Below are positions 1 to 11,507 of a stretch of DNA of 64,000 bases, piece after piece (the first letter of the stretch is position 1; each line of letters starts with the position of its first letter). The DNA lies in NCBI RefSeq assembly GCF_000003855.2, contig NW_003101682.1, positions 3,809,632 to 3,873,631 on the forward strand, given 5' to 3'. The DNA comes from Blastomyces gilchristii SLH14081 (Eukaryota; Ascomycota; Eurotiomycetes; Onygenales; Ajellomycetaceae). A program made the position numbers and the translations under genes. The notes under the pieces were generated by a model, which was given only the letters and a program-made list of their open reading frames with translations, was not told the origin of the DNA and ran no database searches.

Positions 1-918
1 AACTGAGTAGACTTGAATATTTATATATAAGCAAGAGTTTCTACTGTCTGAACAAACTTCTGAGTCTCTGAAATCACTCTTAAAGAAGTTGCTGATCAAT
101 GTTAATAAGAAGTGTATATTCACTGTAACTGATCAGACCACATTGCTTTCAACTGCTGATTGACCTATATATCTTCTCACTCAAGAGAAAGATCAGTGTC
201 TTCTCACTTAAAGAATGAATCAGCATCTGTCTGCATTAATCACATTGCATTGAAAGAAGATTCAGAAGATAACTATGAGAATACTCTGATGAAACAGAGA
301 AAAGATTAGCTTCTGTTCAAATTTACAAACAGAAGCTTGAAGAGATCAGGTAAGAATAACTTAAAGAGAAAATAATAATAAATGCAATTCTTATATCTAC
401 TGTGATAGATAATATGTATAATATGAAAGTTATGATAGACAGCAGTCTATGCTATTATACAATAATTAAATCTTCAGTTGTAAGACATTATAATCTTCAG
501 TGTATCTTCTTATTAAAACTCTGACTTCTCACAGAATTTAATGATTTAAAAGGTATTTGCACTTATTACATGATAAAACTAAACATAGATGTTAGAGCAC
601 ATTAACATGAAGATGTCTACATATATAAAGTTGATAATCTTGATTAGAATCGTATATTAGAACTTGTCTGACTATCTGAACAAGGCATCTTACTGAATGC
701 TTAAAACAGGAGCTTAATATTCTCTAATAATAATAGAATTCATGAAGATAATATTCACAACATCATGAATCTGACACAGATCTCTGTCAATGTGTATAAA
801 ATACTTTGAAAAAGAAGACACTGACAGAATTGCTAATAAGATTACTAATAGAAGAATTATATAGTAATCTACTTCATCAGTCTGACTGATATTAAAAAGA
901 CTCTAGAAAAGTTATTCT
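1..918 (+). pseudogene. Gypsy B-1 retrotransposon, gag/protease part (first segment)
   Basis: This is the upstream part of a plus-strand Gypsy element whose 5' LTR lies left of the window. From about 370 the translation, read through stops, gives an aspartic-protease-like stretch with a D-S-(G to S) motif (KVMIDSSLCYY) and a following strand-rich region. The element is interrupted at 918/924 by Gypsy A-1, whose 5-bp target duplication GTGTC occurs at 919-923 and 8708-8712. The reading resumes at 8713 with the reverse transcriptase and again at 16949. Many TGA, TAA and TAG codons replace expected Trp and Gln, so it is a RIP-damaged relic. The gag limits are not resolved. Confidence 0.6.
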
Positions 919-923
919 GTGTC

Positions 924-1456
924 TGTAATGTAGCAGAACCGAAGCGGTGACTAGTCAGCGGCATTATGTAGAGATAGTTGTTTGAGAAGCTGTATAAGTG
1001 AGCTTGACTATCTTGCTTGAATAGCGAGATTGTAGGCTACAGAGTTATTGCAAGAATATCACAGATATGATACTTAGTATACTAAGAAGATTGTATGAGA
1101 CATGCAGTAACTCTTGTATATATTTCAGTAGAAGAAAAACAAATCACTGACTTCTTTAATGAGGAGTCAGTATCTAGCTATTCTATATAGACAATGAGTG
1201 AATACTCTTCTCTTATTTCATAAGTGAGAATAGCTGGAGTGATACCTTAGCAGTGTCTCATTATCAAGAAAGAGTAATCTGCTGATCTTGTATAGAAGCA
1301 GAATTCTTATATTTATTAATTAAATCTTTCTATGATATATCTGAATGATGTTATAGAGTGATTGAAAACTGGTTTAGATGAGATGAAATCATTCCCATGA
1401 AAGCAATAAGCTGTGTGAAATCACAATAAGGTCTTGACACAGTTAAGAGTGTGACA
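924..1456 (-). repeat. 3' LTR of Gypsy A-1
   Basis: It aligns end to end with 8175-8707. On the plus strand it starts TGTAATGTAGCAGAACC and ends GAGTGTGACA. In element orientation that is a TGTCAC start, and the purine-rich tract just inside it (1457-1480, read on minus) is the likely polypurine primer. Its outer 40 bases keep several CpG sites, while the inner end is strongly mutated relative to the other LTR. Confidence 0.88.
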
Positions 1457-3287
1457 ATGCTCTTCTCTTTAAAAACATAGTTCTGATACTCTTAAGATTA
1501 CTGAATTAGAAATTATCTTTATTATATAGTAATGATTATCAACTGATTGATAGTATATATACTGTATAAAGACATAGATGAGTTATTCTGCTGACTGTGT
1601 AGATTTTTCTTTTCTCATCTTTATTCAAATTAAATATGTGATAAGTGAGTTTCTTATATATTAATTTGAAATATAAAAAATGTAGTTAATAAGTGACTTA
1701 CAGATCTCTCAATATATTTCATTCTATATATGAAATTCTCTGCAAAAGTGATGTGTTTTAGAAGTAAAGCTAACAGTAGTAGCAGGATTTTTTTAAAAAG
1801 ATTCTTCTTCTCTATGATACATTTTTCTCTCTCTTCTCCTCATCTGTAATAGTGAGTGTATGAAAGCATCATTCTTAAGAGACAATAAGAGGCTTATTCT
1901 GACATTTTCTAGTGAATAACAAACATCTTTATAATGCAGCTGCAGTCTCTGTGACTGCTAAGAAAGCCAGATTGAAGGTGACAAGTGTCAATGAGCTGCA
2001 GAAGCACTGCTCTCATTGTCACATTTCCTTCTGCTTCTCTTGCAGCTGTGGCAGTAGTTGTCATGCCTTGCAGTGAGATGTCATTTCTTCTGCCAGCCAG
2101 TGCATCTGCGTCTGGTCTGTTCTCTGCTCCTCTCACCGCCATTGCAACGCTGCCCCCCCCCTCAGCTAATACAGTAGTGTATGATTCCATGTGGTGATTC
2201 AGAGAGGAACCTGAAGAGAGCTTGATTTCAGAGACAGTGACTCTGAAAAGCTTAATCTGTAGTTTCTCTCTCACACATCTGAGCCCTGCTCAGAATGCTG
2301 TTAAGTTGAGTCTACAGAATCTCACAGTTTCTTCATCTTCTCTCTGTGAGAAGGCTCTGATGCAGTCTCTGACTGATATTACTACTTATCTACACTGCAT
2401 CAAGTAGCTGAAGAAAGAGAGGATTTTATACACTCACTTCTTCTCTCACTCTCATTATTTTCATTATATCTATAACAATGACTTCTATCTCTCTGTAAGT
2501 ATTATCTCACAGAAAGATATTATATCAGCTCTGATAAGAAGTCTAGATACTTAAGCAGTACAGAGCAAGAATCTCAGAGCTTCAAGTATTGACAGATTTT
2601 ATTAAGACTGAGAAGATCTCTCTTACTTATCTATAAAAAGAGATGAAAGTGTGAATCTTCAAGATAAAAAAACATCTTAGAATGACTGACTCTAAGAAGA
2701 GATCAGCTGATGCTGTCTTTGAAAGCATCACAGAGATTAATTACTGATTAAAGAGAATCTCACTTCAGTTAAAGCAGATGACTGAGATACTTTATAAGTT
2801 AATAAGTTAATACTTTCAGCATCTCTTATGCTCTTCTACAGCATGCTTCTCTGTGATACTGCAGTACTAACTTCTCAACAGATAAAGATATCAGTGTCAG
2901 AGACTTTAACAGTGAAGAATGAGTTTAATAAGAATATGATTGTTGATGAGTAGACTCTGAGATTTTCTCTTTTTACTTTTTCAGCAGGCTGCAGTCTCAT
3001 TAGAATAACAGCAGCTTATAGATTGATAATATCAATCTTTTTTATTAATTTCAAATATCTCTTTCTTTTCTTATTAATCACTTCAGGAATTTTATACTTG
3101 TATAGTCTCATTAAACTTCTAAAAAACTCTTTTAAGAGAAAATAGAAGAAGAGTGTTACAGAGCTTATAAGACACTGACTCATCACTGTGAGATTATCTC
3201 TAAAAAATCCTTTAAGAAAAATAAGAAGTCTTAAGCAGTATTTCTTACTCAATGTCTCTGATGTGTAACAGAGCAGTCTCTACTAGC
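1457..3287 (-). other. Extra 3' region of Gypsy A-1 between chromodomain and 3' LTR
   Basis: About 1.83 kb separates the end of the chromodomain from the 3' LTR, much longer than a usual 3' UTR. Equivalent DNA is present in A-2 (10354-11507) and A-3 (29905-31670). Two coding-like pieces on the minus strand recur between copies. One lies around 3016-3252, with a hydrophobic stretch (SVTLFFYFLLKEFF) and a basic tail. The other lies around 1909-2274, with the shared motif RRNDISLQG. The opposite strand of the second piece is also open in A-1 and A-3, so the coding strand is not settled. No family is recognised. Confidence 0.45.
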
Positions 3288-6200
3288 TGTCTCATAGCTT
3301 ACAATCTCTTTCTCAGTATTTTTCAAATGCTTAAGTGATTCTCATGAATTCTCTGATAATGAATATTCTTTTCATTTAACAAGATATTGAAGCTTGCTGT
3401 AATATATTTACTTATTCAATATTTTCTTTACAAGATATTCAGTATTACTCTTAATCTCAATATCATTCAGCTGAGATGACTCTGTCTCAGAGTATTGCTT
3501 ATAGAGCTTCAAATAGAAAATGTGAAAAACAGAATGAATTGATTTCAATTCTGTGAGTAATTTTAACTTGTATATCTGCTTACTTACTACTCTTATTACT
3601 GAGAAAGATTCTAGTCACTACTTACTGAGCTTCTTACACAGTCTCATTGTCTTAATATTCTTTGCTGAAAGTAGCACTTGATTCTCTATCAAGAACTTTA
3701 TTAAAAGATGTTTTTAATTATAGTATTTCATCTATCACTTCTGAGTGCAGTGAATACTTTTCATCATCTTCTCATGAATTTTATTTAAAAGTTTCAATCT
3801 CACTTTTACTTCTAGTACTGAGAAATACTTTATTCTCTGTATCTGTCTGACATTCTGACTGTCTATTCCTCTCTTTGAAATATTGTCTGCAATGTCACTG
3901 AGTAATGAAGAATTATATTCATAATAAGCATAGAAAGAAGAAACCTTTAAGATTGCATTCTTTACATTGTTATATATGAATTCAGCAGTTAGAAGATGTT
4001 TGAGTCAATCATTCTAATAATATAAACAGAATGCTTGAAGATGCTGTTCTAGTATCTGATTCTAGTGTTCAGTCTGGCAATCTGTCTGCAGATGAAATGC
4101 AGTACTGAGAAGATATCTTATTATAAGATGATAGTAAAAAGCTGATCAGTATTTACTGATGAAGAGGAATTCTTAATCTGTTATTAACAATTTCAGAGCA
4201 CTGTGATTATAAATAATGATATCTAAAAACAGATCAGTCAATTCAGAGGCTTTAATCTTTTTATAAGTAGAAATATATCTGATCATCTTTATAAAGCAGT
4301 TAATAATGATTAAAATTGAGTTATATTCTTTGACTCTTATTGACTTTGACAGGTCAACTATGAAATTCATCAATAGATTCTATTATAAGCTCTTTGAAAC
4401 AGGCAGTGATATTAACTCATTATATTGCTTATACTGCAGAATCTTTATTCTTTAACAGATATTATAAGTCTCAATATACTCTTTAACATCTGTTCAGAGC
4501 TTGTCTCAAATATATTTATATTTTAGAAGCTTCTCAGTCTTCTCTAACTCAAAGTGCTCTGTATAAGAATTATTATAATGAATTCTCAATAACTTCTGAT
4601 ACACTGCTCTGCTATGAGAAACAAAGACTGAATCATTCAGCAATAGAAGTTCATATTCTTCTAGTTATCAGTGACTTGATTTCTTAGCAGTATCATCTCA
4701 CTCAGAGCCTGTCTCTTTCAAGTTCAAATCAGATTCTTTCTTCTTCAACTTCTGAATTTAAGCTGCAGTAGAGACATCTTTCTTCTGTAACTTATTAATA
4801 AATTTCAAAAGTAGTCAGATTGAAAGATTGTAGACTGTTTCATTCTTTATCAATTCAATGATTGTAAAATATAATATAAGAAGCTTATAATCTTCAGTGT
4901 CAGTTCTCTGCAGAAATCTGAGTTTTCTTTCATCTTCTATACTGAGTTGTGCAGCTGTCTTTTCAGCACTGTTTCTGAGCTTCAGAGAACTTCAACTCTC
5001 TGCAGCCAGCTTCTTCTGCAGTGATGACAGAGATTCTTTTATAGAATCCTTCTCTGTATTAACAATATTATAATCAGGCTGTCTAGACAGTGTGTCAGTG
5101 AGATTAAGCTGACCTGAATAATATCAGATATAGAAATCATACTTCAAAAGCAGCTCTGTTCACCTGGCTTGATATTCTGTCAAGCTCTTTATTGTTAAGA
5201 AGTAATGCAGATTTACATAATCAGTGAGAACTTACACTGAGTACTTACTACTCTGAAGATAATGTTATCAGATCTTAAAGAATTTGACAATTACTAACAT
5301 CTTCTGATCATGAGTATCATATCTTCTCTGTATGAGTGATAACTTCTTAAAGAAGAAGATCACTGATCTTTATTCACAGTGTCTTATAGACTCTGTGAAA
5401 AAGTCTTCTCTCACAGACAATTCATTGCCTGTTTTCTCAGAGATAATTATTCTCTGATTCTTTCAACATTGAAAGATCTCTGATGTCAACTGTGAAAAGA
5501 TTTCACAGATTTCATTCCTGAATACATCAGTCTCACACTGACTAAGTCAGGATTAAAGTGATTCAGCATTGTGACATCTGTGAAAGCTTGTTTCAATTCT
5601 GCAAATGTCTGCACAGTATCTTGAATGAGAGTAAACAGTTCTATTTTTCTATCTTTCACACTTCTCTTTAACAGATCTGTAAGAGGGGTAGTAATCTGTG
5701 AATATATATAGATGAATCATCTGTAGAAATTCACAAATTCTAGAAATATCTGCATCTCACAGTATGTCTGCAGCACTGGCCAGTTCTCAATAATGAAGAC
5801 TCAGCCTCTGTTCATTGAAATGTCATTCATCTCAGTAATATAACTTAAGAAATCAATCTCCTGCATATAGAACAAGCATTTTTCAGTGTTTGTATAGAGT
5901 TAATACTGTCTTAAGCAACTCAACACTTCTTGAACATGGATATTGTATTCTTCCTTCATTTTTGAGAAGATTAGAATGTCATTTAAGTATACTATACAGG
6001 AGATGTTAACAAGGCCCCGCAGTGCCTTATTTATATAGGCCTGAAAGATGGCTGAAGCATTACAAAGATCAAAAGATAAAACAAGATATTCAAAATTACT
6101 TTACTTGATATGAAAAGCTGTTTTTCAAATATCATCTTTATTAATTCTGATTCTATGATAGACATTCTGTATATTAATCTTTGAGAACATCTTTACTTCA

Positions 6201-8174
6201 GATAATCAATCAATCATCTCATCAATCAACAGTAATGAATAGTGATTCTTAATTATCATCTTATTAAGGCCTCTGTAGTCTACACATAGGCATAGCCTAT
6301 CATTCTTCTTGAGTATAAAGAGTATAGATGTCTCTGTCAGACTCTTTGATGAATGTATTCAGTTCTTTGATTACACTTCTTCAAGATATTTATACAGAAT
6401 ATTCAATTTCTTTACAGACAAGTTGTAAAGAGACTTGTACAGTATTATTACACTGTCTTCAAGATGAATCTTATATTATATCTTGATATCAGAAAACTTC
6501 ACTACTTTTCTTTCTGAAAAGATATTCTTAAAATCTGTAAAGAGACATTATATACATTCATCTTCAATGACAGATACTGCTGCTAATCTTGCAGTGAGAG
6601 TGATGACTTCTTCATCTATTTCTAAGTCTCAATCACCTGCTACACAGTATATCAACTCAATCTTTTTCTCAAGATTCTTTCAATGAAACTCTTCAGATTT
6701 CTCTATCACTGTCTCTTCATTAGTAAGGTGATACTGACACCTGAATGACTCAGTCAATGAGAGGATTGTTTTCTCTCAATTATAGAAGATCTAGAATGAT
6801 ATTCTTATCTATGATGTTAACTGTGTGAAGAAGCAGACTGCTCTTCTTAAAGATTTCTTCTGAGTCTGTGATCACATACTTTGCTTAAATTATGTCAAAA
6901 CAGTGATATTTCATTTCATCAGTAAATTTTATATGATCTGACAGATCTATCTTCTTTCAACTCTTTATCAAAGAAAAGAAATAGAATATGAAGTTGATAT
7001 TCACTTCAGAGTTGAGTAGATATCTCACTGATATCTTCTTATTCAGGGTATGTATTGTGATTGTAACATGAACTCAGAGATGTAAGAATTATCAACTCTT
7101 TCCTTTCTCTTCTTTATCTTCCGCGAATACATTTGTCAGGAGAGAAGTTAACTTTGAGAAGATATCTTCTTAGTTTCTTCTCTTCTTCAGCTTCTTACAA
7201 TCACTGATATAGTAATTACCAACTCTGCAGTTAAAATAGAGATCTTTGTCAAATCTTTTTTAATATTTCTTCACAGTGAGTGAAGAATCAGAATACTTGA
7301 AATTCTTCTTTACTTTCTTCACACTGAAGTCATCACAGTGCTGTTTAGATCTTATTATTAATTGCTTAGAAGAGATCTTATTAATCTTTTTCTCAGAGAA
7401 TTGATTATTTCAATAGATCTGAGAAGTCAGATTAACAAGCTCAGTGTGATTGATTAATGAACTCTGATATTATAATATTATTATTCACACCTTGTGAGTC
7501 AGCTTTGTAAGATAAAGCTGTATTTTTAATTAATTTAAATCATCAGTTAATTTCTTTCAATATTCTTCAAATCTTGTATTGAAATCAGAAGAATTCTTAT
7601 TATCTTATTAATATAATGAGTTGAACTGCTGTGTCACTGTAAAGCTGCAGTTATAATAATCTTTGTTCTGATTCAGTAGAAAGTCTTTGAATTCTTCTCA
7701 AGTTATAATACTACTGATACACTTAAGCTCTCTCTTCTTAATAGCTCAAGTAGTTACAGAGATGTCTTCAAGAAGATTAACAGTATATATTACTCATATC
7801 TTATAAGTATTAAACTGGCTCAGATTATGACAGAATTTTTATTCAAGAGTACAGATGAAGTTGTGAAATTCAAACAATGTATTTCTCTTATAATTCAGAG
7901 AATCTTCAATCTTAATCTCTCTATCTCTATGATAGATGTAGGTGTGTAGAGGCTGTGATGATGACAGAGTGATTGAAAAGCTCATGTTAAAATGTGCAGC
8001 AGGTTCAGAAATCTCAGATTTCTGTCAGAGTAGAGGTGTACACACTCTAGAGAATGATGTAGTGTTTTCTTCAGAGAGTGAGATCAGATCAGTTTCAGTG
8101 CAGGTATATAAGATTATATCAGTCTGTTAGAGCTTGACTGATTCAAACTTATAATCAGATTGAGTGATTTGAAT
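3288..8174 (-). pseudogene. Gypsy A-1 gag-pol-chromodomain pseudogene
   Basis: Read on minus through in-frame stops, the gag start region is near 8130. A CCHC zinc-knuckle relic (FNCRVGNYYISDC) lies near 7240-7200. RT lies about 6420-5700, with YLND at 5989-5978 where YLDD is expected. RNase H is about 5500-5100. The integrase zinc finger is around 4610-4470 (H..H..NIC), and the integrase core about 4390-3950 with FIVDL, LITD and a TAFHLQTD motif. A chromodomain lies at about 3442-3288 (EYLVKKILNK, LQYLVKWKEY), which places the family in the chromoviruses. Trp codons are very often TGA and Gln often TAA/TAG. It is non-functional, including loss of a catalytic Asp in RT. Confidence 0.85.
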
Positions 8175-8707
8175 TGTAATATAATAGAACTGAAGTAGTG
8201 ACTAGTCAGCAGTGTTATATAGAGATAGTTGTTTAAGAAGCTGTATAAGTGAGCTTAACTATCTTGCTTAAATAGTGAGCTTGTAGACTACAGGGTTATT
8301 GTGAGAATATCACAGATATGATACTTAGTATACTAAGAAGATTGTATGAGACACATAGTAACTCTTGTATATATTTCAGTAGAAGAAAAATGAATCACTG
8401 ACTTCTTTAATGAGAAGTCAGTATCTAGCTATTCTATATAGACAATGAGTGAATACCCTTCTCTTATTTCACAAGTGAGAATAGTCAGAGTGATACCTCA
8501 GCAGTGCCTCATTGTCAAGAAAGAGTAATTTGCTGACCATGTATAGAAGCGGGGTTCTTATATCCATCAATTGAATCTTTCTATGATATATCCGAATGAT
8601 GTCATAGAGTGGTTGGAAACTGGTTCGAACGGGATGAAATCATCCGCATGGAAGTGATGGGCCGTGTGGAACCGCATCAGGGCCTTGGCGCGGCCGGGAG
8701 CGTGACA
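8175..8707 (-). repeat. 5' LTR of Gypsy A-1
   Basis: 533 bp, matching 924-1456. In element orientation it begins TGTCACGCTCCCGGCCGCGC. The outer 150 bases (8560-8707) are GC-rich and keep many CpG sites, while the same sequence in the 3' LTR has lost nearly all of them. The inner end (8175-8230) is mutated. The outer part would correspond to U3, the promoter region. Confidence 0.88.
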
Positions 8708-8712
8708 GTGTC

Positions 8713-9183
8713 ATAATAATAGATTCTTATATAAAACTCTCTTAATAATATTATGAATATCTAGATGTCTTTCGACAAGATAATATTATAAACATATCTC
8801 TCTTACAAGGCTCAGAAGTGAATCACAGTATTAAGTTAGAAAAGAACAATAATAAAGACTCTGAATTATTATAAGGCCTTCTTTATAACATGTTCTGAGA
8901 TGAACTTCTTCTGCTTCAAAAGACACTCAATAATCTGTTAAATAAAGAATTTATACATGTTAGTAACTCTTTCACTGCAGCCTCTATTCTCTTTGTAAAG
9001 AAATCAGGTGAAGAACTCTGATTCTGCATGAATTATTAAGAACTGAATAGATTAACAAAGAAGAACTATTATTCTTTATCTCTTATTAATCAAACTCTAG
9101 CTTACATTGAATAAGCTTAATAATTTACACAGTTAGATGTCATTACTGTGTTTTATAAGATCTGCATTACTGAAGAAGATAAG
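8713..9183 (+). pseudogene. Gypsy B-1, reverse transcriptase N-terminal segment
   Basis: The frame continues from position 918 after removal of Gypsy A-1. The translation shows the linker before RT (KEFIHVSNSFTAASILFVKK), then SGEELWFCMNYQELNRL and a TQLDVITVFYKICITEED stretch, which are RT blocks of Ty3/Gypsy elements. It is interrupted at 9183 by Gypsy A-2 (TSD ATAAG at 9179-9183 and 16944-16948). The RT resumes at 16949 with an aligned TAFQ..YDLFEWIVT block, which proves the two parts belong together. Confidence 0.8.
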
Positions 9184-9733
9184 GGTAACATGACGGAACT
9201 GAAGTGATGACTAGTTAGCGTTGTCACATAGAGATAGTTGTTGAGAAGCTGTATAAGTGAGCTTGACTATCTTGCTTGAATAGCAAGCTCATAGGCTACA
9301 GAGTTATCACAAGAATACCACAGATATAGTACTTAGTATACTAAGAAGATTGTATAAGAAACATAGTAACTCTTGTACATATTTTAGTAGAAGAAAAACA
9401 TATCACTGACGTCTTTGATAAGAAGTCAGTATCTAGCTATTTTATATAGATAATAAATGAATACTCTTCTCTCATTTTATAAGTGAGAATAGCTGAAGTG
9501 ATACCTCAGCAGTATCTCACTATTAAGAAAGAGTAATCTGCTGATCTTATATAGAAGCAGAGTTCTTATATTTATCGATAAAATCTTTCTATAATATATC
9601 TGAAGAATATCATAGAGTGATTGAAAACTGATTTTGAATAGTCTGTAGAATGAATGAGAATCATTCACAGAGAAATAATAAGTTATGGAGAACTTGTTGT
9701 TGAGTCTTAGTATATTCAGAGAATGAGAATATT
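9184..9733 (-). repeat. 3' LTR of Gypsy A-2
   Basis: It aligns with 16401-16943 throughout. The outer end (9184-9230) keeps CpG sites (TGACGGAAC, TAGCGTTGTC), while the inner end (about 9620-9733) has lost all of the GC-rich sequence seen in the 5' LTR. The right boundary is approximate because the terminal GTGACA is mutated. A pyrimidine-rich tract at 9734-9750 is the likely polypurine primer on minus. Confidence 0.78.
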
Positions 9734-9752
9734 CTTTTTCTTTTAGAGATAG

Positions 9753-10353
9753 NNNNNNNNNNNNNNNNNNNNNNNNNNNNNNNNNNNNNNNNNNNNNNNN
9801 NNNNNNNNNNNNNNNNNNNNNNNNNNNNNNNNNNNNNNNNNNNNNNNNNNNNNNNNNNNNNNNNNNNNNNNNNNNNNNNNNNNNNNNNNNNNNNNNNNNN
9901 NNNNNNNNNNNNNNNNNNNNNNNNNNNNNNNNNNNNNNNNNNNNNNNNNNNNNNNNNNNNNNNNNNNNNNNNNNNNNNNNNNNNNNNNNNNNNNNNNNNN
10001 NNNNNNNNNNNNNNNNNNNNNNNNNNNNNNNNNNNNNNNNNNNNNNNNNNNNNNNNNNNNNNNNNNNNNNNNNNNNNNNNNNNNNNNNNNNNNNNNNNNN
10101 NNNNNNNNNNNNNNNNNNNNNNNNNNNNNNNNNNNNNNNNNNNNNNNNNNNNNNNNNNNNNNNNNNNNNNNNNNNNNNNNNNNNNNNNNNNNNNNNNNNN
10201 NNNNNNNNNNNNNNNNNNNNNNNNNNNNNNNNNNNNNNNNNNNNNNNNNNNNNNNNNNNNNNNNNNNNNNNNNNNNNNNNNNNNNNNNNNNNNNNNNNNN
10301 NNNNNNNNNNNNNNNNNNNNNNNNNNNNNNNNNNNNNNNNNNNNNNNNNNNNN
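9753..10353. other. Assembly gap (601 Ns)
   Basis: A run of unknown bases inside Gypsy A-2, in the part corresponding to the distal extra 3' region. Nothing can be said about its content. Similarity to A-1 and A-3 resumes immediately after the gap. Confidence 1.
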
Positions 10354-11507
10354 CTCTCACCACGTTATAACGCTTTTCTCTCTCAGTTAACACAGTGATC
10401 TATGACTCTGTGTGATCATTCAGAGAGAATCTTGAAAAGAGCATGATTCTGAAAATAGTAACTCTGAGAAGCTCAATCTGTAGTTTCTCTTTCATAACAT
10501 GTCTGAGCCCTGCTCAGAATACTGCTGAGTTAAATCTATAGAATTCTGTAGTTTCTTTATCTTCTCTCTGTGAAAAGACTCTGATACAGTCTCTGACTGG
10601 TATTATTATATGTCTGTGCTGTGTTAAGCAGCTGAAGAAAGAGAGAATCTTATACACTTATCTCTTCTCTTACTCTCATTGTTTCTATTATATCTGTAAT
10701 AATATCTTCTATCTCTCTATAAGTATTATCTCATAGAAAGTTATTGTGTTAACTTTGATAAAAAGCTCAGATACTTAAGTAATACAGAGTAAGAGTCTCA
10801 GAGCTTCAAGTATTAATAGATTGTATTAAGACTGAGAAGATCTCTCTTACTTATCTTTAAAAGAAGATAAAAGTATAAGTCTCTGAGATGAAAAAACATC
10901 TCAGAATGACTGATCTTAAGAAGAGATCAGCTGATACTGCTGTTAAAAGTATTATAGAGATTAATCACTGACTGAAGAGAATCTCACTTTAATTGAAGTA
11001 GATAACTAAGATATTTTATAAATTAATAAGTTAATACTTTAAGCATCTCTTATACTCTTCTATAGTATACTTCTCTACAGTACTGCAGTACTAACTTCTC
11101 AGTAGACAAAGATATTAGTATCAGAGACTTCAATAGTAAAGAATAAGTTTAATAAGAATGTAATTTTTAATAAGTAGAGTCTGATCTCTCTTTTTACTTT
11201 TTTAGTGAGCTGTAGTCTCATTAGAATAGCAGCAGTCTGTGAGTTAATAATATTAATCTTTTATTAATTTCAAATATCTTTTTTCTCGAACTGCTTCAGG
11301 AATTTTATACTTATATAGTCTTATTAAACTTCTAAAAACTCTTTAAGAGAAAATAGAAGAAGAGTACTACAGTGTTCATAAGATACTGACTTATTATCAT
11401 GAAATTATCTCTAAAAAAAAATCTTTGAGAAAAAATGAGAAGTCTTAAGTACTATTTCTTATTCAATATCTCTGATGTACAATAGAGCAGTCTCTACTAA
11501 CTATCTC
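10354..11507 (-). other. Extra 3' region of Gypsy A-2 (partial, after gap)
   Basis: Homologous to 2165-3287 of A-1 and to the corresponding part of A-3. It has no intact reading frame. It holds the same hydrophobic and basic stretches as in A-1 when read on minus, broken by stops. Confidence 0.5.

Larger units (their letters stand above)
924..8707 (-). mobile_element. Gypsy A-1, complete chromodomain LTR retrotransposon (RIP-inactivated)
   Basis: This is a complete minus-strand Ty3/Gypsy element, 7784 bp long. The two LTRs are equal in length (533 bp; 924-1456 and 8175-8707). It is flanked by a perfect 5-bp target duplication GTGTC (919-923 and 8708-8712). In element orientation the order is 5' LTR, gag with a zinc knuckle, protease region, RT, RNase H, integrase, chromodomain, a 1.8-kb extra 3' region, and 3' LTR. 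It is inserted in Gypsy B-1: the B-1 frame stops at 918 and continues at 8713. Open frames are destroyed by C-to-T/G-to-A changes. A-2 and A-3 in this window are the same family. Confidence 0.9.

Noticed and set aside
1985..2197. A small plus-strand Ala/Ser-rich protein
   Set aside because: It lies in Gypsy A-1, and the same DNA is open on the other strand. It is treated as an unresolved part of the extra 3' region, not a gene.
9743..10393. A 216-codon open frame
   Set aside because: It consists almost entirely of Ns from the assembly gap.
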